Positions 51,101 to 61,325 of a stretch of DNA of 64,000 nucleotides are shown here, in pieces; the stretch's first letter is position 1, and each line of letters begins with the position of its first letter. Position numbers and translations under genes: made by a program. The stretch comes from Acanthamoeba castellanii str. Neff (lineage: Eukaryota; Discosea; Longamoebia; Acanthamoebidae). The notes beneath the pieces were generated by a model. It searched no databases. It was not told the DNA's origin and was given only the letters and a program-made list of their open reading frames with translations. The DNA lies in the NCBI RefSeq assembly GCF_000313135.1, contig NW_004457532.1, positions 297,155 to 361,154 of the forward strand, read 5' to 3'.

Positions 51101-54100
51101 TGACCTTCCGTACCTGCTACCTGCCCAACACCGCGTTCGTGTCACGTGCATTCGTGTTCGCTGACCTGCTGTGCGTGTGAGGGACGACAGATAAGGAGAA
51201 GGAAGCCGAGGAGGTTGCGTCGGTCGTGCGCGCGACGAACTGGCTCACGTGGCTCAAGCTAGTGGAGGAGTACATCTTCTACTCGCCCTCGCCTTCTGCC
51301 GTCCCCCTGCCTCAGCAGATGTACCCACAGCCCCCATACGTCACACGCACACATGATGCTCGACACACGGCACACGGCACACGGCACACGGCACTACTCA
51401 CCAGGTGGTCTTCTTGTTGTCTGTTGCTAGTGACCCGTTCTTTCAGGCCTTGCACTACAACGAAGACGGCCAATGGGAAGACCTCCGGTTCGGCCAGGAG
51501 ACGCTCAAGCTGATCGATTCATTTACCCAGAAAATCGACCAGTGGCGGGTACTCACCACCTATGAGCCCCTCTTGGTCAATTTCGACAGTCTCGACCGAA
51601 GCTACACTCATCACCATCCACTTTTGTGTTGCACAAAGAGCGGCTACGGAGCCACACCCAACCCGAGCGTGGAGAAGATATATAAGAAGCTCCAGGCCTT
51701 CAACGAGCGATTCGCCGTGCGCCTTTCGCTCACCACTCTGCACGAGGCCGACTGGTATGACACACCAACCACCGTTCTGCCATGCGATGGTCAATTGAAT
51801 GACACGGATGGTGGGGGGGGGGCAGCTCGTTGATCAACGAGAAGGAGACGATCGGCGTTGGCTCGCTCGAGAGCCTGGAGTCGATCGTGCGAAACGAGGT
51901 GGCGTCCGGCCGTGGCCTGTCTCCCGACGCGCAGGATGCCATTCTCACCGCCACTGCAGACTACCTGGCCCTCAAGCGACACGACCTCTACACGGTATGG
52001 CCGCACACACACACTCACACACACAACGCTCGCGGTGCTTGTCTGGCCATTTGGTGGCTTACATGGTGTCATTCAGCGCACGCAAGAGACCGAGCAGATC
52101 TACCAGGGCTGCATCGAGCGACTGGGCTGGCGATTCGTGGGTGCGGAATCACAGTATGATCTCAATCCGCTGCAGGGCATTTTGGCCAGGTACGCCATGA
52201 TGACACCACCCACCTCCGCTCTATTCTCTTCTCGCCAACACCACGACACGCAACACGCAACACGGCACGGCGCAGGTATTTCGTGATTGGGTTCCTCTTC
52301 CGGGCGATGAAGCACTCGCACGAGAACAGCGGAGGCCGCGGAGCCAAGATCATCCTCCCGCTGTTCAAGAGTCTGCTGATCGACCTCAAGCACCGGTGCC
52401 TCGGGTTCACATCGGCCGAACTCGACGAGCAGCAGCAGCAACAGCTGGACCCCGAGCAGGCCCGAGCGCAGCAGATGATCGAGCAGAGCAAGCAGGTGTT
52501 GGAGCAGCTGGACGACGAGAGCCTGCTGCCCTACTTCATGCAAGGCCTCGCATCTGGCTCCTCAGGCACTTGCCTGCCCTCTTGGCTCTGACTGCCCTTC
52601 GCCGTCTGCTGACCACACACACACACCACACACACACCACACAACACCACGCAGAGTTCTTGTTGATCGGTCCAATGGGCGCGGCCATCGCTCACGAGCA
52701 CGCCGGCATCACCAAGCTCGCTGAAAACCTCCGCAAGATGCTTCAGTACGTCTCAGCGGCCCGCTGGTCGTGGTCGGTCGACCTCATCTCACACGACACA
52801 CGACACACACGATACACCATCCATGGCGGCATCCAGGGACATCGAGGGCAAGGTGCTGGCGGAGATGCAGGCCAAGACGAGCCTCGAAGCGCAGCTCCGG
52901 CTCGAGTTCGGCCAGCTGCTGGACGAGAACATCGGCCGGTGGCGGGACGAGGAGCACAAGCACCGCGACGACTACGAGACCGAGCTGCGCCGCGCCTGGG
53001 AGGGCATGGAGGCCCGCTGGGCCGAGCTCACCTCGCTCTTCCAGGGCGAGCGCGCCCTCGAGACCTCCGACGAGTGGCGGCCCTACGTGCCCTACGAGAT
53101 CCCCGTCCCGCCGGCCGTCAACCCGACCGCGGCCGGCACTACGCTCGACCTCCCGCCGGCCATCCTCCTCACCGCCCGCAACTCGGCCTATCTCCCGCGG
53201 CAGGAGGGGCAGTCTATCGTCGCTGCCCAGCCGTCGGCCAAGGCAGCCCAGCAGGGCGGCCTGCGCAAGCGCGGACCGGAGATCGCCCATATCTTCGTGT
53301 GGGAGCGGGCGGGCCACGTCAACCTGCTCTACGACGACTTCGCGGCGTCGCTCCACCCGATTCAGGAGGGCGACGGCCAAAGGCGCAAGCCCAACGCGCC
53401 CCAGCCGGCGGGCCGGACGGACTACACGCTGCTGCCGGACCGCAACGCGTCGCGGGGCCACCACTACTACTCGCACCTCATGATGATGCCTCAGCTCGGC
53501 GCGCCGGCGCTCTCCACCACCGCCTTCGCGACGCCGCCCATCGCCTTCCTCCCCATCGGCGAGCGCGGCTTGGCTATCATCCACGGTACGCTCTTGCACT
53601 CGCGCCTTTTGCTGTCAGTGTGTGAGAACAACGGAGGCGCTAACCGATAGCATCTGCCTCCAGGTGCCAACTGGGACAACAGCGTGGTGGTAGGCAACAT
53701 GGAAGATGGCTCGGCCGCCCTTCGCTTCATCCGACACCGGTACTTCGCGCGTGCTGTGAGTGCGTGCGTGCGTGTGTGTGTGTGTGTGTGTTCGGGGCCT
53801 CACCTACTGGTCAAACAGAGATGTGGTGACCTGCCTGTCGCTCTCTGCGGACGGCCACACGCTGTTGACGGGCGCCAAGGACGCGACGCTCATCTTGTGG
53901 AACATACAGCCGCCCGAAACGAAGCAACAGGTTTTGAACACAACGCCATTTTGCCAAGAGTGGCTGAGAGGCTTCTTTTCTCGTTTTTGGTGCGTGGCCT
54001 GAACTGACGACCGTGCGGCCTCTCCGCGAGTACAGGGCCTCTTCTCGAGCATTTTTGCGGGCAAGGAACTGCCGCTGCCTCGCCTCGTCTACAAGTTCAC

Positions 54101-54828
54101 GCTCGTGGGCCACGACGACGCCATCACCTGCTGCGACTTTTCCGCCGAGGTACGCACGCCAGCCTCACCCACTTTCCACATCAACTTGTTGCATCAAGTT
54201 TGTCTCACCGCACGACACGCACTACGCACAGCTCAACGTGTGCGCTTCGGGATCGAACGACGGCACGGCGCTGGTGTTTGACGTCGACACGGGTGTCATC
54301 ATGGCGTCACTCTACTACGGCGATGCCACCGAGGCGGCGGCTAGCGGTTCGCAGGCGTCGTCGCGGCCGCTGCGCGCCATCACCCACATCAAGGTGATCG
54401 GCCACCGCACCGCCACGGGCGAGCGCGTGGGCAAGGTGGTCTCCTACTGCGGCGAACAGGGCATCTTCTATCTCCACGCCCTCGACGGCCGCCTGCTCGC
54501 CATGAAGCACGACCTGCCCTCGCCTTCATCATCTTCATCATCGTCGTCGTCGTCAAGCGATGGCGGCGACGCGTACGTCAAGTCGATGGTCTTCACGCGC
54601 AATGGACGATATGCGGTGAGCGGCCGGAGCGACGGGCTGGTGGTGTTGTGGAACCTCGATGACCTATCCGTGCGCGACTCGATGGACATGGGCGCGCAGC
54701 GCGGCGGCGCGGGCGAAGCGGGTGCCATCACGTCGGAGGAGGTCACCGCCCTGGGCCTGCACGACGACCGCCTCCTGCTCGTCGGGCTCAAGAGCGGACT
54801 CCTCCGCACATTCCCCCTCGCCCTCTGA
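45111..54828 (+). CDS. Neurobeachin-like giant scaffold protein, apparently without PH-BEACH
   Basis: BEACH-family scaffolds act in vesicle traffic. The ATG at 45111 opens an acidic N-terminus (QYDHMLVAQGVLPAFMLES). Next are helical repeats (LVSLLLQDGVSVLELRKLF-like blocks), a concanavalin-like region (NGYTFSTWLWVDSF, KKWYFMTLIHTRG, VDLYINAHKVCSA; 46980-47500), then SKVFIGYAPRATAGKN and DUF4704-type helical stretches (ECFLDVIGLLGRVLRYDGTL, 48460; YILR-type WILRVLGDMLNCLNEDK, 49800). The region before the WD repeats has EEHKHRDDYETELRRAWEGM and WAELTSLFQGERALETSD (52950-53070). It then passes straight to VPYEIPVPPAVNP and the WD part: DVVTCLSLSADGHTLLTGAK, GHDDAITCCDFSAE, MVFTRNGRYAVSGRSDGLVV. 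The usual BEACH signature (NFDYLM..LN, QYPVFPW) is not found. TGA at 54826-54828. More than twenty introns; some exon joins are approximate. Confidence 0.75.
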
Positions 54829-55340
54829 TTGATCAGGGTATCTACTCAATTCTTCTTCGTTCTTCGTTCCGCAAGCTCGATGAAGAAGAACTTCAGGATG
54901 GCACGTCAGGCGGGAAGGTGGCAAAAAGGCGAGGAAAAGCGAGGGGTTACGGGGATCCGTTCTATAGAACCAGGCCAGTCATGATTCGCCGGGCTTTAAC
55001 CACCGGACCAATCAGGCGTTGACAAGAGTAGGCAAGGGGCCAGAAGTGGAAAACTTTGGGGAGGGTGTGTGGAGCAGAAGGAAAGAAAGGGGGAGGTGGT
55101 GTGCGCCCAGAGAACAGGTGGTTTGGCCATTCTTTCTTCCACGCTACGCCCTGATCAGGCCACACCATCGCCCATCGCCCATCGCCCATCGCCCATCAGT
55201 AGGGACTTGTTCGGACCTAAAAGAGCGAAAGCGAAGGACGAAGCACGTCGTGGAGTCGCACGTAGGAGCTAGGGAAAAGCATCGAGCCAGCCCCGAGCCG
55301 CAGGCTCAGACCGATCGGTCACACACCCAGAGAGAAGAGA
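54829..55340. other. Intergenic region, 3' of the neurobeachin-like gene
   Basis: About 510 bases with no convincing gene. Contains five near-exact copies of CCATCGC at 55165-55199 and an ACCAATCAGG word (55008-55017) resembling a CCAAT box. Probably 3' processing signals plus the promoter of the membrane-protein gene. Confidence 0.4.
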
Positions 55341-57616
55341 ATGGAGGAAATGATGGTCGCTATGGCGGCCACGGTCCTGCTCGCTCTCAACGTGGTGGGC
55401 TCTGGCCTCCTGGCTGGCCTCATCGCCATCGCCCTCACCAAGACCGTCGCCACATGGGTACATCTCCCCCTCCCCCCTCCGTTCTTTATGTCGCTTTCGT
55501 TCTTTATGTGGCGCTACATCGCACTTCATTTCCATTCTCGGGTTTCGTTCTCGACCCTCTCAGCGCGTTCTGAAGCCCGCACGTCCCTTTATCTTTTCAT
55601 TTCTCTCTTTCTTTTCTACTGGTCGCAGGGTGGACTGGTTGGCGGCTTCATCAGTTCGACCCCCACCCTCGTCATTCCGCTCAGCCTCGGCATCGCCCTC
55701 GCCTCCACCGACTCTGCCGCCGCCCTCAACCAGGCCATGTGGATCTCCCCCGTCGGCATGTACGCTCCTCCCAACTTTCCATTCGTTGCCCACACTCTGT
55801 GGTGACAACACACGCCGCACGCCGCACGCCACGCCACACTCACGCGAGAATGTTGAGAGCTCAGATTCCTGGCGTCGACGTTCCTGGTGATGTGGCGCGT
55901 CCTGCCCCTGGCGCTGCCCAAGCCCTGGCCCCACCGCCTGCCCGTCACTGTACCCCATTTATCCCTTTTACCCTCACGATGCTCTGCCTCCAGAACTGCT
56001 TCATTGATCAAAATTCGCCGTGCAGTGATCGGGGTGTGCGTGTTGTGCGCGTGTCGTGTTGTGTGTCGTGCCGTGTGTCGTGTGTGGTTGTATCGAATGT
56101 GTGCCTGTGTGGTAAAGCTGTCCGTTTTAACGCGACAAGACTCCCATCCCGTACTCGGCGTGATGTTGCGCAGGTGGCCGTTTCCATGTTCTGTTGGCTG
56201 TCGGGGGCCGTCGTGTGCTACTTCGCCATCGGCGCCCTGCAGCGGGTGGCCCACCTACCGATCCAGGCCGTCGGCGGAGGCGCCCTCCTCTGCAACTTTG
56301 CCGTACGCCGCCGCACCGCACTCCCTACGGCTTAAGCATGCAGTCTGACGTCATCCATCTCGCCGTGTGCCACACACCACCAGCTGAGCGCGCCCATGGC
56401 GTGCATCAAGGCAGCGCCGGTGCCCAAGAGCGAGAAGGCGGTCCCGAGCGGGACCTACGCGCTGCGCGGGTCGCTCGCCGCCTCGGTCGTCGGCGCAGCG
56501 GTGCTGGTCTCCCGGTGGGACCCTGCCCTTGCCGGCATCGGCGCCGGCTTCCCCGCTATCGCCCTCGCCAGCCTCGTCAGCCTGTGGGTCAGCCGCGGCG
56601 AGAGGGTCATCGCAGGTCGGTACCCTGGGCACTGAGGCCGCAGCCACACCCGCTTAAGGTTGTTGCTGACGTCGTTTGATGCACGATTGGGTGGGACCGT
56701 TCAGGGGCGATCGGACCGGTCATGCTGGGCGGGCTGAGCGCCTCCACCTACTGCATCGCTTTCGGCACCCTCTACGCCATCCTCTTCGGCGCGGGGCTGG
56801 GGCAGCCGCTCTCCCTCCTCCTCGCCCTCTCCGCCAGCTACCTCTCCGCCGTGGTTTTGGTACCTCAACACGGCACACGACACACGACCAACGACACGAC
56901 ACGACCAACGACACGAACAACGACATGACTCAGAACACATGACACACGACACGCCACACGCATGTGTGTGTATGGGGCAGGTGTCGATGCCGGTATTCGT
57001 GTCGTTCAGCTGGGTGGCGGCAATCACGCGGAAGAGGCGATCGCGACAGCTGGAGACAGCCGAGGAGGAGGGCGTGATGGTTGAGGAGGAGGACGAGGAG
57101 AACGGCCAGCAGCAGCCCCACCTCAACAACCGAGGCGCCGTCATGACCGAGTGGACCAAGGGCGAGGCCACTCCGCTGCTGCTGGCGGCGACCACCAGCG
57201 GCCACCACCCGACCTACCACGCGTGCACCAGCGGCGAGAACGACTGGAAGGGCCGCGAGGACTGCGTGAGCCGGATGGCCGTCAGGCGCCACCTCTCCGA
57301 GGAGACCGAGCAGCGCATCAAGATGAAGGGGCATGACCGACCCTCGAGCCACGACCACCACCACGAGTTCGACGAGTCCGGCCAAGGCGACGAGACAGAC
57401 AAGAAGAAGAAGAACGAAGAGACGAGACGATGGGTGGATGTGGTGGTGAATCCGGAGGCGAGCGCGACAACAACGGAGCCTGCGGCTCTGCAATTGCCGG
57501 CGATGACGGCCGGGAGCTGCGCTGTTGCGGCGGCGGTGGAGATGGGCGGGTCGGGCGAAGTCGAGGGCAAGCTGCAGCCCAACCTCAACCAGCGCACCCT
57601 CACACCCCTCCGCTGA
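55341..57616 (+). CDS. Multi-pass membrane protein with long hydrophilic tail
   Basis: From ATG 55341 (MEEMMVAMAATVLLALNVVG), exons joined by short introns encode roughly eight to ten hydrophobic segments. Examples are GSGLLAGLIAIALTKTVATW, GGLVGGFISSTPTLVIPLSL, FCWLSGAVVCYFAIGAL, AGIGAGFPAIALASLVSLWV, MLGGLSASTYCIAFGTLYAI and PLSLLLALSASYLSAVVLV. After VFVSFSWVAAITRKRRSRQL the last exon adds about 200 hydrophilic residues with Glu-rich and His-rich (HDHHHEFDESG) patches, probably cytoplasmic. The Gly-rich GGF.SSTPTLV.P element resembles a repeated feature of uncharacterised eukaryotic and bacterial membrane proteins, but I cannot name the family. It is likely a transporter or channel-like protein. 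Confidence 0.65.
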
Positions 57617-57840
57617 CCGACCCACAGCAACAGGCAGTGCGGCGTCTTGGCGCTTGTTGCACTGTAAATACAGACACGACATGACAGTGCCCTTTAATTG
57701 GGTGTCACGTGTCACACCCACACGTGCGTGGTAGCGTTTCCCTTTTTTTTTTTAAGGTCAATGCTGGCCTATTGGTGATATAAAATAAATACAGGTCTAC
57801 ATGTTCTCTCTGAGCATGCCACACCACGTCGTAGTCATCG

Positions 57841-58233
57841 TTACAAGTGGTCGCAAACCGCGTAGGACGTCTCGTCGCTGTAGTAGGACAGGTCGCCCAG
57901 GCCCCACGAGGGCATCCAGCTCTCGGTCATCATCGTGTCCACCCCATCATCGTGCTCCTCCTCCAGGCCGCCGCGGCTCCTGCTGGTCTGGCTGGGCGGG
58001 GCGAAGCCGTTGACGACGGCGTCGACGACGGCCAGGCAGCCCACGACGAGGACCGACAGGAGGCCCTCCTTGACGGCCTCCAGGCCGCCGTAGAGGTCCA
58101 CCTCGTCGAGGCGCGTGGGGGCCAGCGCCAGGTCGGGCAGTGGGGGCTTCTTGTCTTCGGGGGGCAGCTTGAACACCTGCTGGTTGTTGACAAACACGGC
58201 CAACGCGTTGTAGGGCGCGCTGCTGCTCTCCAT
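57841..58233 (-). CDS. Small protein with one possible membrane segment, unknown family
   Basis: ATG at 58233 begins MESSSAPYNALAVFVNNQQV. The 130-residue frame ends ETSYAVCDHL at TAA 57841-57843 without introns. A hydrophobic segment (GLLSVLVVGCLAVVDAVV) lies in the middle and could be a single transmembrane helix; the C-terminus is acidic (GLEEEHDDGVDTMM). The N-terminus resembles the start of ferredoxin-like or xanthine-dehydrogenase-like modules (AVFVNNQQVFKLP) only superficially. The opposite-strand frame here has poor composition and is rejected. Convergent with the membrane-protein gene. Confidence 0.5.
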   Translation of the reverse strand: MESSSAPYNALAVFVNNQQVFKLPPEDKKPPLPDLALAPTRLDEVDLYGGLEAVKEGLLSVLVVGCLAVVDAVVNGFAPPSQTSRSRGGLEEEHDDGVDTMMTESWMPSWGLGDLSYYSDETSYAVCDHL

Positions 58234-58885
58234 GGCTGCCTCTCCTTGAATGTGGGGTGCTGTGCGTTCTGCTGTTGTTGTGTTGTTGGGGCTGGTTGTG
58301 ATAACGCTTTAGAGAGAGAGAGAGGAGGGAGAGATGACGCTGGCACCAGGTGTGGAGTGTGCAGAGGTGCTGCTAGGAGTGAGTGTGGAGTTGGGGTAGA
58401 GGGGTGGACAAGGCCAATGTGGTGGCAGAGATAGTGGCGGGCGACAATGGAGGGGGTTGAGGCTGGTTCGATGCAGGCGACTTGGCGGGACGAAGAAGGA
58501 ATGAGGAATGACGCCTGCCAAAGTCTTTGGCTCCTGGCTTGGGGGGAGGGGGGAGGCACCATTGGCCGTGCCAAGAAAAAAGTCGATGGTGTCAGGATTT
58601 ATCAGGCCACACGATGTCGTTTCCTGTTTTCTGGTTTGTGTCTCTTGCTTTGCCAAGGTCTGTACCGCTGTTGTTGGATGCAGCCAACTTTTGGTTGATG
58701 ACGCACCAACTTTGGTGACCCTGCGGCACCTTCCACGCCTGGTTCGGAGTTCGCCGTGTAATTGTCGACATAGTTAATAAGTAGTTAATTCGCTCCTCAT
58801 TATTAATAACCAATTTTATTTTTCGTGTCACTGACCACCAGCTTTCGTTCTTGCTTGGTCAGTGCCATAGAAGCAAAAGAAGAAG
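58234..58885. other. Divergent intergenic region
   Basis: About 650 bases between the small minus-strand gene and the pseudokinase gene. It has an AT-rich stretch near 58765-58825 (GTTAATAAGTAGTTAATTCG) and no recognisable gene. Confidence 0.4.
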
Positions 58886-60983
58886 ATGGAGATCCAGTTC
58901 AGTAGTTTGTCGGTGGGGGAGGGTATCAAGGAGGGCACCAGCTGGTTTGGCGGCCAACTCGCCGTGGCCATCAAGAAGCTCGACTCCACACTCGTCGCCG
59001 CCGACACCCCCATCGTCCAACGATTCCTCCAGAAGAAGCTCTACGAAGTCAAGTACTACTCGCCCCCCCCCCAACCATTTCATTTCTATTTTATTACTAT
59101 GTTTGTATTATCATTCGTTTTATGTTTTACCTCAATTTTATTTTCATGCTTACGCCGTTGGTTGGCAACAAAAACAAAAACAAAAACAAAAAAGGTCGCT
59201 GTCGCACCCGAACCTGGTGCACGTGCTGGACATGGTGCGGAACGGCGACGAGGCCTTCCTCATCTGCGAGTACGTCAAGGACGCCACCCCGCTCCACGCC
59301 CTCCTTCGCGACGAAGAGGCCGCCTTCCCCTGGCCCCTCCGGTTCGTTTCTTCTCTCCCTCGCCGCAAGCCGCGGTGCACGAGAGAGGCTGGGCTCACAC
59401 ACAAGAGCCTCGCTCGTCACACCCGTGGTGGGCTGCAGGGTGAAGATCGCGCAGCAGGTGAGCGAGGCCGTGGCCTACCTCCACAAGCGGGGCGTCCACC
59501 ACCAGAACCTCAAGCCCTCCAACATTCTCCTGGTAAAAAAAGCACACTGACACACACTGACGCACACGCACCATCGCACGCACACCACCGCACGCACACG
59601 CACACAAACTCGTTGCGCTGTCGTGCACCAGGCGTGGATGAATGCTGCAGCTCACGCAGAAATGATGGTGGTGGTGATGGTGTGCGCGATGGTGATGGTG
59701 GGCGGCGCGGAGGACAGGTGGGCAAGGACTATGCGAGCGTCAAGGTGGGTGATCTGGTGTTCTGGGGCTCCGTGGCGGCGCAGGCCTTCTCGTCGGCCAC
59801 CTTCGGTAAGGGACCCCTCACCAGGACCCTCTCCACTGCCAACCTCAAGGTCGGCACCACCTACACCACCTGGTGCGTTCCCTTCCCCCCCCCCAACGAC
59901 CACGCATGCCCTGACCGTCTTCGCTCTTGACTCTTTATTTTTTTTTTTGTCGCTTTCGTTCTTTTATTAATTTCTGTATTTGTTTGTTGTTTATAGGGTC
60001 GCACCGGAGCCGCTGAATAGGAAGAGCTACACGGACGACGCGGACGTCTACTCGTTCGGCCTCGTGCTCTACTCGCTGCTCACGCGCGGCAGCCCGCCCG
60101 CGCGTACGGAGAAGGAGGAGTTCCAGTTCAGGGACCACGAGGAGCTCAAGAAGAAGCTGCCCGCCGACGCTCCCGCCGAGCTGTGGGAACTGGTACCCTT
60201 CCCCTCCATCACGGCCAGCCAAACTCTATCGCACGCACGCACACACACACACACACACGCATACACACGCACGCACACGCACACACGCACACCACCGCAC
60301 ACGCACACACTACAGGCCCTCTAATGGCGATGTTGTGGTGCGCAGGCGGCCAAGTGCATTGACGCCAATCCGAAGGTGCGTCCTCCGTTCGAGAGGATCA
60401 ACGACGCGCTGAAGGCCATCTACGCCGACCTCACCGCTCCCGCCGCCGAGAAGAAGGAGGCGGAGGGCAAGGGCAAGGAGAAGGAGAAGGAGAAGAAGGA
60501 CGAAGCTGCGCCCGAGGAGAAGCCGAAGAAGGAGGAGAAGAAGGCTGTCGCCGAGGAACCCAAGCAGGAGAGCAAGAAGGCGAAGAAGGCGACCGAGGAG
60601 GCCAAGCCCGAGGAGGCCAAGAAGACGGAGGAGAAGGCCAAGGGAAAGAAGGAGGCCAAGCCCGAGGAGGAAAAGAAGAAGGCGGAGGAGAAGCCCAACG
60701 GCAAGGAGCAGAAGAAGGCGAAGAAGGCGACTGAGGAGGCCAAGCCCGAGGAGAAGAAGAAGACGGAGGAGAAGGCCAAGGGAAAGAAGGAGGCCAAGCC
60801 CGAGGAGAAAAGAAGAAGCCCAACGGCAAGGAGCAGAAGCCGGTCGCCGCGGCCGAGAGCAAGCCCGAGAAGGAGAAGGCCAAGGCCAACAAGGCCGAGG
60901 AGAAGACCAAGAAGGGCAAGGCCGACGACGAGAAGAAGCCCGGCAAGGAGGAGACCAAGAAGGGCAAGAAGGCCAAGGCCTGA
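58886..60983 (+). CDS. Pseudokinase with a lysine/glutamate-rich repeat tail
   Basis: The kinase-like fold is clear: VAIKKLDSTLVAADTPIVQRF (the Lys of strand 3), LSHPNLVHVLDMV, AFLICEYVKDATPLHALLRD, then AQQVSEAVAYLHKRGVHHQN LKPSNILL. The HRD motif is changed to HQN, so the catalytic Asp is lost. The DFG position reads KVGDLVFWG, keeping Asp but not Phe-Gly. The C-lobe has VAPEPLNRKSYTDDADVYSF and CIDANPKVRPPFERINDAL. It is therefore probably a scaffold rather than an active kinase. The last exon (about 60345 onward) encodes a long tail of KEEAKPEEKKKTEEKAKGKK-type repeats. At about 60805 the frame of the repeats changes. One frame continues as KKPNGKEQKPVAAAESKPEK... to TGA 60981-60983; the other gives an Arg/Ser/Pro-rich tail to 61002. 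Intron positions are approximate. Confidence 0.7.
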
Positions 60984-61325
60984 TGACTCACTGACTTTTT
61001 AGCAGTCGCACAACAAATTTGACAGTATTAAAATAGGAATATATTTTGTAGAACAGCATTTTAAAATATTCCCGACGGAGTCTATGAAAATTCGATTATT
61101 GTGACTGTGCTACCGGGTGGGACGTTGGGCTCTCGCTTTGTCTTCGTTTTCCTTCCTCATCGACCAAATTCGTGGTAGAGACTTGAGTCCGACCTCAATC
61201 AACCCAGCCGGGAACGTCTGAGAGCTGGTGCTCGGCATAAAAGAGAAGGAAGAGGGCCGGTGAACAGAGAGCAGCAGCGATCGCATTGCCGGAAGATTAG
61301 ATTTGTTCTGAATCTGAGTAGAGAG
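60984..61325. other. Intergenic region, AT-rich 3' end then promoter
   Basis: About 340 bases between two plus-strand genes. The first part is AT-rich (AAAATAGGAATATATTTTG, 61030-61048), fitting a 3' untranslated and polyadenylation region. The rest is presumably the promoter of the prenyl transferase. No gene seen. Confidence 0.4.

Noticed and set aside
52396..53625. Plus-strand 409-codon frame overlapping the neurobeachin-like exons
   Set aside because: It is Arg/Pro/Gly-rich in a shifted frame of GC-rich exons. The true frame shows coiled-coil and WD features.
57847..58434. Plus-strand 195-codon frame opposite the small minus-strand gene
   Set aside because: Its composition is His/Gly/Val-biased without a domain. 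The minus frame has a balanced sequence with a hydrophobic helix.
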